64,000 bases of DNA, taken from Chloroflexota bacterium (GTDB taxonomy: Bacteria; Chloroflexota; Limnocylindria; Limnocylindrales; CSP1-4). Every line of letters starts with the position of its first letter. Within the stretch, counting starts at the first letter, position 1. Position numbers and translations under genes: made by a program. The stretch lies in NCBI GenBank assembly GCA_021787395.1, contig JAJYLZ010000013.1:1-64000 (forward strand), written 5' to 3'. Below are positions 33,328 to 41,002 of this stretch, piece after piece. The notes below the pieces were generated by a model, which was not told where the DNA came from, searched no databases, and saw nothing but the letters and a program-made list of their open reading frames with translations.

Positions 33328-34215
33328 TTGCCTGCGATCGTCATCCCGCCCGGCGTCGAGGGAATCGTCGGGCTGCGCGAACTGCCCGACGAGGCCTGGG
33401 ACGACCGCTGGGACCGCATCTTCGTCTCGGAGGCGATGAAGGACCGGCTGCGCAACTACATGGTGTTCTCGCTGCGACACCGCCACCGCCTCCGCGAGGT
33501 CGCCCTGCCGATGCACGGCCTGCTCGTCCTCTCAGGCCCGCCGGGCACCGGCAAGACCACCCTTGCCGGCGGCCTCGCGAACCGGGCTGCGCGGGAGATC
33601 GGCTCGCCCATCCTGTTCGTGGACATCAACCCCCACGCGTTCCCGAGCCAGCTGCTGGGCGAGAGCCAGCGCAGCGTCGCGCGGCTGTTCGAGCGGACGC
33701 TCCCCGACCTCGCCCAGCGCGGTCTGCCCACCGTCGTCCTCCTCGACGAGGTCGAGGCGCTGGCGGTGAGCCGCACCGGCGCCTCGCTCGAGACGAACCC
33801 GGTGGACGTGCACCGGGCGACCGATGCGGTGCTGGCCGGCGTGGACCACGTCGCCCGCGCGTGCCCGAACGTGACCTTCGTCGCCACGACCAACCACCGG
33901 GCCGGCGTCGACGGCGCATTCCTGTCGCGGGCCGACCTCATCGAGGAGGTCGGGTTCCCGGGCGCCGACGCCGTCCGCACGATCCTCGTGGACACGATCC
34001 GCGAGCTGACCGACGCTCCCCTCGACGAGCCCGAGCTGGCCGTCCTCGCGGAGGCGTGCGCGGCCAGCCAGATCGACGCCCGCCAGGTGCGCAAGCTCGT
34101 GCTGCGCGCGGTCTGCGACCGGCGCGAGCTCGCCCTGGACCCGACGGCCATCCGGATCGCCGATGTCGAGGCCGCCTTCCGGGCGGAGCGCGACGCCCTG
34201 GAGGCGGCCGTCTGA
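33328..34215 (+). CDS. AAA ATPase, TRIP13/Pch2-like
   Basis: 295 residues from a TTG 1 nt after the bicupin stop. It is a single AAA+ module: N-terminal linker (WDRIFVSEAMKDRLRNYMVF), Walker A GPPGTGKTT, Walker B VVLLDEVEAL, sensor 1 FVATTNH, and the segment FLSRADLIEEVGFP, which resembles the Pch2/TRIP13 SRADI-GxP element. TRIP13-type ATPases remodel HORMA proteins, but neither a HORMA protein nor a CD-NTase is present. Being locked inside a catabolic operon it is more likely a metallochaperone or remodelling factor for a pathway enzyme (for example cupin or molybdenum enzyme activation). That role is inference. Confidence 0.8.
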   Translation: MPAIVIPPGVEGIVGLRELPDEAWDDRWDRIFVSEAMKDRLRNYMVFSLRHRHRLREVALPMHGLLVLSGPPGTGKTTLAGGLANRAAREIGSPILFVDINPHAFPSQLLGESQRSVARLFERTLPDLAQRGLPTVVLLDEVEALAVSRTGASLETNPVDVHRATDAVLAGVDHVARACPNVTFVATTNHRAGVDGAFLSRADLIEEVGFPGADAVRTILVDTIRELTDAPLDEPELAVLAEACAASQIDARQVRKLVLRAVCDRRELALDPTAIRIADVEAAFRAERDALEAAV

Positions 34216-35507
34216 TGGCCGGCGCCCGCCCCGGCACCAGCCCCGATCCGGGCGGTGCGAGCAAGGGCGCACCGATCCCGCGCGACGCCGTGCTCCTCGC
34301 GAGCGCGATCTTCCTGTTCGTGTCGGCGACCAACCTGCTGACGCCGCTGGTCCCCATGGTCCGCCTCGACCTCGGCGTCAGCATCGCGACGGCCGGACTC
34401 ATCGTGGGCTCCTATGGCTTCGCGCGTCTGATGGCCGACATCCCGTCGGGCTTCCTGTCCGACCGGTTCGGGCACCGCCGGCTGAGCATCTTCTCGGTGC
34501 TGCTCCTGATCGCGAGCTCATGCGTCGGCGTGACCGCGAACAGCGTCGAGGTGCTGATCGCGGCCCGCGTCGGCAGCGGCATCGCCGTCGGGTTCCTGGC
34601 CACGATCATCCTGTCCGCGCTGAGCGCCACCGCGACGACTCACAACCGGGGCAAGGTCATGAGCCTGTTCCACGTCGCCAACAACACGGGCATCGCGGTG
34701 TACCCGCTGATCGGCGGCGTCATCGGGGCCACCCTGGGCTGGCGGGAGACCTTCCTCGCCACGGCCTCCCTGTCGGTCGTGGGCGCAGTCCTGCTGCTGT
34801 CCGTCCTGCCGCGCATCGACTTCACGCGGGGCGGCCGCCGTGGGAGCAGCGACGAGTCGCGCGTCCTGCACGGTCGCCAGCGGACAGTGGCGTCGCTCTC
34901 GACGCACGTCGGCGTCGTCGCGAACATGATCCACCGGCACGGCTTCCGGAACACGGTGCTGCCCCTCTACGCCGCGACGTCGCTGGCGCTGGGCGGGGTC
35001 TCGATCGCGACGGCGATCGCGCTCATGTCGGTCACCGGGCTGATGGTCGCGACGCCCGGCGGCATGCTCGGCGACCGGATCGGGCGGCGCCGCGTGATCA
35101 CGGCCGGCCTGGCCGCGGTGGCGGCCGGAGACCTCGCGTTCATGCTCAGCCACGACCTGCTGACGTTCATCCTGCTCGCCGCGCTGATCGGGTTCGGCGA
35201 CTTCTTCACCAGTTCGCAGACCGCCCTGCTGTCCGAGATCGTCCCCGCCGCGGATCGGACCCGATCGCTCGCCGGCTACCGCTTCTCCTCCGACCTCGGG
35301 GCGCTGCTGGGGCCGATCGTCCTGGCCGCCGTGATGGACTCCTACGGGGCGCACGCGGCGATCCTGACGGCGGTCGGCGTGCTGTTCGCCGCCTCCGCGA
35401 TCGCCTGGATCGGCGTCCCCGCCCGCGTCGAGAACCCCGCCACGCATGAACCTGCCCTGGCTCCCGTCCCGCTCACTGCCCAGTCGCTCCCGCAGGAGGA
35501 GGCCTAG
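34215..35507 (+). CDS. MFS transporter
   Basis: 430 residues from the ATG at 34215 that overlaps the ATPase stop (TGATG). About 12 membrane helices are predicted, with the family loop (GFLSDRFGHRRLSIF) after helix 2 and its repeat (GGMLGDRIGRRRVIT) after helix 8. The basic central loop (TRGGRRGSSDESRVLHGRQR) separates the two halves. Its place in the operon suggests uptake of the pathway substrate or export of a product. Confidence 0.9.
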   Translation: MAGARPGTSPDPGGASKGAPIPRDAVLLASAIFLFVSATNLLTPLVPMVRLDLGVSIATAGLIVGSYGFARLMADIPSGFLSDRFGHRRLSIFSVLLLIASSCVGVTANSVEVLIAARVGSGIAVGFLATIILSALSATATTHNRGKVMSLFHVANNTGIAVYPLIGGVIGATLGWRETFLATASLSVVGAVLLLSVLPRIDFTRGGRRGSSDESRVLHGRQRTVASLSTHVGVVANMIHRHGFRNTVLPLYAATSLALGGVSIATAIALMSVTGLMVATPGGMLGDRIGRRRVITAGLAAVAAGDLAFMLSHDLLTFILLAALIGFGDFFTSSQTALLSEIVPAADRTRSLAGYRFSSDLGALLGPIVLAAVMDSYGAHAAILTAVGVLFAASAIAWIGVPARVENPATHEPALAPVPLTAQSLPQEEA

Positions 35508-35509
35508 AG

Positions 35510-36850
35510 ATGCACCCCGACGACGTCGTCGCACGGATCGACCCGCAGGAGGTCGTCGACCTCGCCCTGCTGCTCGGCAGCACGGACAGCCCGACGGGCA
35601 GCGAGGGGCCCGCCGGCCAGGCGGTGTTCGACTGGCTGGCGCAGAACGGCTTCGCGCCCAGGCGCTACGCGCTCGTCGAGGAGCGGTTCAACGTGGCTGC
35701 GTGGCTCCCGGGGACGGGCGGCGGCTACAGCCTGGTGTTCAACGCCCACCTCGACACCACGCTCCGCCCCGATGCCGTGTGGTCCGCCAAGGACCCGAAC
35801 GACCCGCTCTACCACTCGGCCTGGGTGGACGGCGACCAGATCTACGGCGACGGCGTCGTCAATGACAAGGGGCCGATGGCGGCCTTCCTGGTGGCGGCCA
35901 AGGCGATCCGCGACGCCGGGTTCCCGCTCCGGGGCGATCTGGTGGTGAGCGCCGTGGCGGGCGAGATCTCGCGGGAGCCGATCGACGAGTGGCAGGGGCC
36001 GGCCTACCTGTCGAAGGACCTGGGCGTGCGGTTCATGGCCACCCATGGCGTCGTGGGCGACTTCGCGCTCGTGGCGGAGGGCACGGGCTTCGGCATCGTG
36101 GGGATCGAGCCGGGCAAGGCCCACTTCAAGGTGACCGTGGTCACCGACACGCCCCGCTACTACACGCCGTACCTGCCCCGCCCGACCGGCCTGGCGGACT
36201 CGCCCAACGCGATCGTCCGGACGAGCGCCGTCATCGCGGCCTTCGAGCGCTGGGCCTACGAGTACCAGCAGCGGCACGCCTACGAGAGCGAATACGGCCG
36301 GATCGTGCCCAAGGCGTCGATCAACGCGATCCGCAGCGGCTACCCGTTCAACCTGACCAGCGCGCCCCAGGTGTCGGCGTTCTACGTGGACACGCGGATC
36401 CTCCCCGGCGTCAATCCGCTGGACCTCCGCGAGGAGCTGCGCGGCCTGCTCCGCGAGGTGGGCGTCGAGGGCACCGTCGAGCTGTTCCTGTACCGGCCGG
36501 GCTACGAGGTGCGCGGCGCCGAGCCGCTCGTCGAGGCGATCCGCCGCCAGCACGCGCTCGTGTTCCCGGCCCCGCCCCAGATCGTGGCGGAACCCGTGAC
36601 CAGCATGTGGCGCGACACGAACGCGTTCAACGAGCTGGGCATCCCCGCGATCTCGTATGCGCCGCGCTCGGCCAGCCACGCCTCCCGAAAGTCGTTCGCC
36701 GTGGCCGACCTCGTCGACGCGGCGAGGGTCTACGCCCGGATCGCGATGGACGTCTGCAACCTCGAGCGGCCGGCCTGGACGCCACTCGGCGCGCACCTCA
36801 ACCGGGACATCGCGGCCGGCGTCGCGGAGCGGAACCGCTCCCGGGGTTGA
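35510..36850 (+). CDS. M20-family metallo-amidohydrolase
   Basis: 446 residues, 2 nt after the MFS gene. Zinc site motifs of the M20/ArgE/DapE family are present: NAHLDT (first His/Asp), YGDGVVNDKGPMAAFL (bridging Asp) and AVAGEISREP (catalytic Glu). Late Glu/His ligands may lie in VAEGTGFG and SASHASRKSF. A dimerisation insert sits in the middle. These enzymes cleave amide bonds such as N-carbamoyl or N-acyl amino acids. As last gene of the operon that begins with a cyclic amidohydrolase it could hydrolyse the linear amide formed by ring opening. Confidence 0.9.
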   Translation: MHPDDVVARIDPQEVVDLALLLGSTDSPTGSEGPAGQAVFDWLAQNGFAPRRYALVEERFNVAAWLPGTGGGYSLVFNAHLDTTLRPDAVWSAKDPNDPLYHSAWVDGDQIYGDGVVNDKGPMAAFLVAAKAIRDAGFPLRGDLVVSAVAGEISREPIDEWQGPAYLSKDLGVRFMATHGVVGDFALVAEGTGFGIVGIEPGKAHFKVTVVTDTPRYYTPYLPRPTGLADSPNAIVRTSAVIAAFERWAYEYQQRHAYESEYGRIVPKASINAIRSGYPFNLTSAPQVSAFYVDTRILPGVNPLDLREELRGLLREVGVEGTVELFLYRPGYEVRGAEPLVEAIRRQHALVFPAPPQIVAEPVTSMWRDTNAFNELGIPAISYAPRSASHASRKSFAVADLVDAARVYARIAMDVCNLERPAWTPLGAHLNRDIAAGVAERNRSRG

Positions 36851-36877
36851 GCACGGCCTGGGCGGGCACTCGGCAGG

Positions 36878-36897
36878 ACCGGGCGCGCCCGCCCGGT
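36878..36897. terminator. Hairpin between convergent genes
   Basis: An 8-bp perfect stem (36878-36885 with 36890-36897) and a 4-nt loop lie between the M20 gene and the convergent micropeptide, touching the stop codon of the latter. It could end both transcripts. No clear T run is present. Confidence 0.4.
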
Positions 36898-37073
36898 CAG
36901 CGCCGGGAGAGGACGAGGAACAGGGCGCCCGCGACCACGAGCACGACGATCCCGGCGACGAAGACCCCGTCGCCCCACGATTGGTGGCGGTTGACCCGAC
37001 CGACCGCGATGAGGATCGCGGAGACCACGGCGAGCAGGGTCAGGAACGGGTGGGACCGCACGCGGGATGGCAT
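36897..37073 (-). CDS. Two-helix membrane micropeptide A
   Basis: 58 residues from the ATG at 37073, with AGGAGGAAGCAG upstream. Two hydrophobic segments (FLTLLAVVSAILIAVG and FVAGIVVLVVAGALFLVL) flank a polar turn VNRHQSWGD, and the protein ends in SRR. It lies 57 nt after the ABC-2 permease stop in the same orientation. It is similar in plan and in several residues (VGR-N, WG, ending RR) to the micropeptide at 39622. I infer a small transporter subunit or regulator. Confidence 0.7.
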   Translation of the reverse strand: MPSRVRSHPFLTLLAVVSAILIAVGRVNRHQSWGDGVFVAGIVVLVVAGALFLVLSRR

Positions 37074-37130
37074 CTGCTTCCTCCTGGTGGGGCGGCCCGG
37101 CCGGCCGCCGGGCGTTGCCCGCTTCGAGCG

Positions 37131-38306
37131 CTATCCGCGGAACGCATCCATGAACCGCACACGGGATCCGATGCGCATGGCGGAGTTGGCGTAGATGCGG
37201 CCGGCCAGCCGAGTGACGCCCACGATGGCCGCGACTGTCAGGGCCAGCGCGAGGGCGACCTGCCAGACGGGCACGTCGCCGCCGGTGGTCCGCACGGGCA
37301 TGAGGATCGGCGCGAACGGCGGCAGCATCGAGGCGATCGTGGCGACGGGGCTGGTCGGGTTGGCGAGGGTGAGGTACGCCAGCAGGTAGGAGCCGATCTG
37401 GAACACCGCGACCGGCGTGACGGCGCTCTGGACCTCCTCGGGGCGCGAGACCAGCGCGGCCATCGTCGCGTAGCCGGTGGCGTAGATCAGGAACCCGAGC
37501 AGGAACCACACGAGATAGCCGGCAACTGCTCCGATCTCGAGGGCCGGCGTGGTCACCACGTTCGTTGCGGCGACCGACGCCAGCGTCGCGGCCGCGACGA
37601 TCGCGAGCTGCAGCAGGGCCACCAGCCCGATCCCGACGACCTTGCCCGCGAGCAGCATGCTGGGCCGAACCGTGGCCAGCAGGATCTCCATGATCCGGGT
37701 GGCCTTCTCCTCGACCACCCCCTGGGCGACCATGCTCCCGTAGAGGCCGAGCGTGATGAACAGCAGGATCGCGACGCCCAGGCCGACGACGCGGTCCTGC
37801 GTCATCCCGGAACGCGCCGGCTGGAGCGCGTCGACGGGGACCTGCAGCCCGCTGGTCACCGTCGCCAGGACCCCCGGGGGGATGCCGAGCGCCGTGAAGC
37901 GCGCCGACAGCACGGCCCGCTGGAGGGCGGTCTGGACCACGGCCGGCGCGGTCTTCTCGACGACCGCGGTCGGTGCCGTCGGGGCGCCGGTCACCAGGAC
38001 GTCCAGCGTGCCGGCCGACACCTGGGCCCGCCCGGCCGCCTCGTCGGCCACGGTGCTGACCGTGACGGGCTGGCCCATCGAGGCCGCCGTCGCGCTGAAG
38101 TCCTGCTCGAGCGCCGCCGCTGCGGTCGTGAACCCGATGTCGAGGCTCGTGGTCCGGCCCCCGACGAGGGAGTACCCGAAGATGGCGACCGCCACGATGG
38201 CGACCATCACGACCGTCCCGCCGATGAAGGTCCGGGAGCGGAGGCGGACGAGCGCCTCGCGCCGCGCCACGAGCAGGACGGTCGGCCACGCCGTCACGGC
38301 AGGCAT
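37131..38306 (-). CDS. ABC-2 exporter permease (NatB-like)
   Basis: 391 residues from the ATG at 38306; a GTG at 38297 that overlaps the lipoprotein stop is an alternative. One N-terminal helix (FIGGTVVMVAIVAVAIFGYSL), a large extracellular domain of about 150 residues, then five or so C-terminal helices with the family motif YGSMVAQGVVEEKATRIMEILLATVRP. This matches the NatB/YhaP class of ABC-2 permeases. Its ATPase is at 39773. Substrates in this class include sodium, antibiotics and peptides; none can be chosen here. Confidence 0.9.
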   Translation of the reverse strand: MPAVTAWPTVLLVARREALVRLRSRTFIGGTVVMVAIVAVAIFGYSLVGGRTTSLDIGFTTAAAALEQDFSATAASMGQPVTVSTVADEAAGRAQVSAGTLDVLVTGAPTAPTAVVEKTAPAVVQTALQRAVLSARFTALGIPPGVLATVTSGLQVPVDALQPARSGMTQDRVVGLGVAILLFITLGLYGSMVAQGVVEEKATRIMEILLATVRPSMLLAGKVVGIGLVALLQLAIVAAATLASVAATNVVTTPALEIGAVAGYLVWFLLGFLIYATGYATMAALVSRPEEVQSAVTPVAVFQIGSYLLAYLTLANPTSPVATIASMLPPFAPILMPVRTTGGDVPVWQVALALALTVAAIVGVTRLAGRIYANSAMRIGSRVRFMDAFRG

Positions 38307-39616
38307 CCCGACACGCCGGCCGCGACCAGCGTGCTCAGCGGGCAGACCCTCGCCTGCGGGTAGTAGGGGCCCATGACGGCTGCGGTCGCCGCCGGGTCGT
38401 TGTCCTGGGCCACGCGCGCGGGCGAGTTGGCGAAGCTCGGGTTCGCCAGCATGTAGCGGAACGCGAGGAGGTGGGTGGTCGTCGGCTGCGCCGCGGAGAA
38501 GGGCAGGAACGTGGCGCCGGCGACGCCCTCGATGGCGGCGCGCTGCGCCTCGGTCCCCAGCACGAAGGCGTAGCCGCCGGCCGCGTCGAGCCTGACCTGG
38601 TCGTCCGCGCGACAGCCGGGGTCGATGCCGCCCGAGGGCGTCAGGTTCATCACCGTCGGGATCACCCCGGTCAGGAGCGCGCTGCACAGGGACCAGTAGC
38701 GGACGTCCTCGCCGGCCCCGGGCCAGGGCGACGGGTGGTCGCCCGATGCGTGGGTCGGGGCCCTGCCCCAGATCACCACGACGTCGCCGGGGGCCGGGGG
38801 CGTGAGATAGGCGAGCACGTACGGCGTGTCCGCGTTCGGCCCGAGCGACTCGATATCCGACTTGAAGAACTGGAACTGGCCGGGCTGCGCCGTCGGAGAG
38901 GGGGCCGGCGTCGGCGTCGGCGCGGCGGTGGGCGCCGAGGACGGTTGCGCGGCGGTCGAGGGCGAGTTGGGGGTGGTGCACGGCGCCAGCCGCTCCGACT
39001 CGCCTCCCCCCTGCTCCAGCGTCACCGTGGGCGGCACCACCTTCGAGAAGTCGCCAGCGGCCGGCAGGTACACGCGGTACACGAGGAGGCCCTGCCCGTC
39101 CGTCGTGCCCGCCGGCGCGATCGGCATCGTGTTCACCTGGCCCGGCGCCGCGTCCTCGCGGAGCGTCACCGTGAAGCGCCCGCCCGGCGCCGCCGGCTGC
39201 CGCCAGGGGTTCACGCTGCCCTGGTCCGGGGCGATCTGGTAGTCGGCCAGCGAGGACGACACGCCGTTGCGCGTGAACGGGCTGCTGTACGGCTGCGCGT
39301 AGACCGCGAGCGAGGCGTACCGGGCGTCCGGGAAGGTGCCGGTGAGGACGATCCGCAGCCCGGGCGCGACCTGGAACGGCTCCAGCCAGTAGGCCGCGCC
39401 CGTGTCCACGATCAGCATATTGTCCGAGACGGCCTCGACCTCCCTCGGCCACGCGCACGCCTGCGTCGCCGCTGGCGGGGATCCTGCGGGGGGCGCCGTC
39501 GCAGCCGGCGAGCAGCCGGCGGCCATGACGAGGGCGGCGAGCCCGACGGCGGCGTGCCGCGCCGGGCCCGACGGCCCGACGCCGCGATCGCCAGGGTCCG
39601 ATCCGACGGGGGGCAT
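38294..39616 (-). CDS. Lipoprotein of unknown function within ABC-2 operon
   Basis: 440 residues. The lipobox is in GLAALVMAAGCSP. An N-terminal globular part (DNMLIVDTGAAYWLEPF, GTFPDARYASLAVYAQP) and a C-terminal part (ADTPYVLAYL, RYWSLCSALLTG, CRADDQVRLDA) are joined by a Thr/Pro/Ala linker near residues 215-240. It contains several Cys that could pair outside the cell. I do not recognise a named family. It lies between the micropeptide/ATPase and the permease genes, so it may be the extracellular partner of the exporter. Confidence 0.82.
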   Translation of the reverse strand: MPPVGSDPGDRGVGPSGPARHAAVGLAALVMAAGCSPAATAPPAGSPPAATQACAWPREVEAVSDNMLIVDTGAAYWLEPFQVAPGLRIVLTGTFPDARYASLAVYAQPYSSPFTRNGVSSSLADYQIAPDQGSVNPWRQPAAPGGRFTVTLREDAAPGQVNTMPIAPAGTTDGQGLLVYRVYLPAAGDFSKVVPPTVTLEQGGGESERLAPCTTPNSPSTAAQPSSAPTAAPTPTPAPSPTAQPGQFQFFKSDIESLGPNADTPYVLAYLTPPAPGDVVVIWGRAPTHASGDHPSPWPGAGEDVRYWSLCSALLTGVIPTVMNLTPSGGIDPGCRADDQVRLDAAGGYAFVLGTEAQRAAIEGVAGATFLPFSAAQPTTTHLLAFRYMLANPSFANSPARVAQDNDPAATAAVMGPYYPQARVCPLSTLVAAGVSGCLP

Positions 39617-39621
39617 GGCGG

Positions 39622-39780
39622 TCAGCGCCTCGTGAGGATGCCGATCACGATCGTGACCGCCAGGACGCTGTACCCGACCAGCGCGACCGGGTTGCCCCAG
39701 GGGCGGCGGTGGTTGAACCGGCCGACCACGATCAGGACGATGGCCACCGCCAAGGGCAGGAGCAGGATCGGGTCAGACAA
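39622..39780 (-). CDS. Two-helix membrane micropeptide B
   Basis: 52 residues from a TTG at 39780 that overlaps the ATPase stop codon, so translation is probably coupled. Hydrophobic segments PILLLPLAVAIVLIVVG and VALVGYSVLAVTIVIGIL flank RFNHRRPWGN, and it ends TRR. This plan and the VGRxN, WG and RR positions are shared with micropeptide A at 36897. Too short for most gene finders, but its position in the operon and the shared pattern support it. Confidence 0.65.
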   Translation of the reverse strand: MSDPILLLPLAVAIVLIVVGRFNHRRPWGNPVALVGYSVLAVTIVIGILTRR

Positions 39781-40708
39781 CGCTCGGGGCCTCCGCAGCC
39801 TGGCTGTCCCCCACGACGCCGCGGAACACCTCGACCAGGCTCGGCTCCGCGCGCCGGAACTCCCTGACCGGCCCGCTCTCCAGGGCCGCCCGCAGGACCG
39901 CCTGGTCGTCGGCCCCGTCGCCCAGCTCGAGCAGGACGCGGCTGCCGTCGGCGCGCACCACCGCGACGCCGGGGATCTGCTCCGCCCAGTCCGGCGGAGC
40001 GCCCGGGGCATCGACCCACAGCCGCCTTGGGCCCTCCCGGCGCAGCTCGTCGACGGTCCCGCAGGCGACGAGGCGGCCGTGGTCGACGATCCCGACGCGG
40101 TCGCAGATCCGCTCGACGAGGTCGAGCTCGTGGCTGGAGAACACGACCGCCACCCCGGCGTCCGCCCGCTCGCGCAGGACGCCGGTCATGACGTCGAGGG
40201 CGACGGGGTCGAGGCCGGCGAAGGGCTCGTCGAGCACGAGGACGTCGGGCGCGCACACGAGGGCCGCGGCGAGCTGCATGCGCTGCTGGTTGCCGTGGCT
40301 GAGCGCCTGGAGCTCGTCATCGCGTCGGTCCGCCAGGCCGAACCGGTCCAGCCAGTCCGCGGCCGCCCGGCGTGCGTCGGGGCCGCCCATCCCGTGGAGC
40401 TCCCCGAGGTAGGCGAGCTGCTCGGCGAGGCGCATCTTGGGGTACAGGCCGCGCTCCTCGGGCATGTACCCGATCCGGCGGCGGGCGGCGAAGTCGAGCG
40501 GGACGCCGCCCCAGCGGACCTCGCCCGCATCCGCGCTCAGGACGCCGAGCACGATCCGCATCGTGGTGGTCTTGCCCGCGCCGTTGCGCCCGACGAAGCC
40601 GAACAGCTCGCCCGCGCGGACGTCGAAGCTGAGGCGCTCGAGGGCGACGAGGTCCCCGTAGCGCTTCGAGACGGCGTCGATCTCAAGGGCTCGGGCGTCG
40701 CCGTTCAT
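39773..40708 (-). CDS. ABC-2 exporter ATPase (NatA-like)
   Basis: 311 residues. Walker A is GRNGAGKTT, the Q-loop lies in GYMPEERGLYPKM, the signature is LSHGNQQRMQLA, Walker B is VLVLDEPFAGLDP and the switch region is VFSSHELDLVE. The C-terminal ~80 residues are the accessory domain typical of NatA/DRA exporters. The PEERGLYPKM loop is characteristic of NatA/YhaQ-type ATPases. First gene of the operon with micropeptide B, the lipoprotein, the permease and micropeptide A. Confidence 0.94.
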   Translation of the reverse strand: MNGDARALEIDAVSKRYGDLVALERLSFDVRAGELFGFVGRNGAGKTTTMRIVLGVLSADAGEVRWGGVPLDFAARRRIGYMPEERGLYPKMRLAEQLAYLGELHGMGGPDARRAAADWLDRFGLADRRDDELQALSHGNQQRMQLAAALVCAPDVLVLDEPFAGLDPVALDVMTGVLRERADAGVAVVFSSHELDLVERICDRVGIVDHGRLVACGTVDELRREGPRRLWVDAPGAPPDWAEQIPGVAVVRADGSRVLLELGDGADDQAVLRAALESGPVREFRRAEPSLVEVFRGVVGDSQAAEAPSVV

Positions 40709-41002
40709 TCGTCACCGGTGCGAAGCCGCCGGCTCGTGGGTCGCCGCTGAACGCGACGACTGCCGACTCCGCGTCGGTGACGATACTGCCGCGCAAGTCT
40801 GCTGTGTTGCTGAGAGCGCCGGGGCGAAGGCGCCGCGCGCCTGCAGAAGCGGGCGGCCCGCGGGGCCGACGGTGAGCGAGAATGCGCAGGCCGACACGGG
40901 CCCCGCCGTCCTCCCTGAGCCGGCGTCGGTGATGGATGACGCTACGACCGTCGGGATGCCGCCCCGCGGGGCCGGATCGTCCCGACGCGGACGGGAGGAT
41001 CG

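Noticed and set aside
33328-34215. CBASS defence system suggested by a TRIP13-like ATPase
   Set aside because: No HORMA, CD-NTase or effector gene is nearby; neighbours are catabolic and the gene is embedded in their operon.
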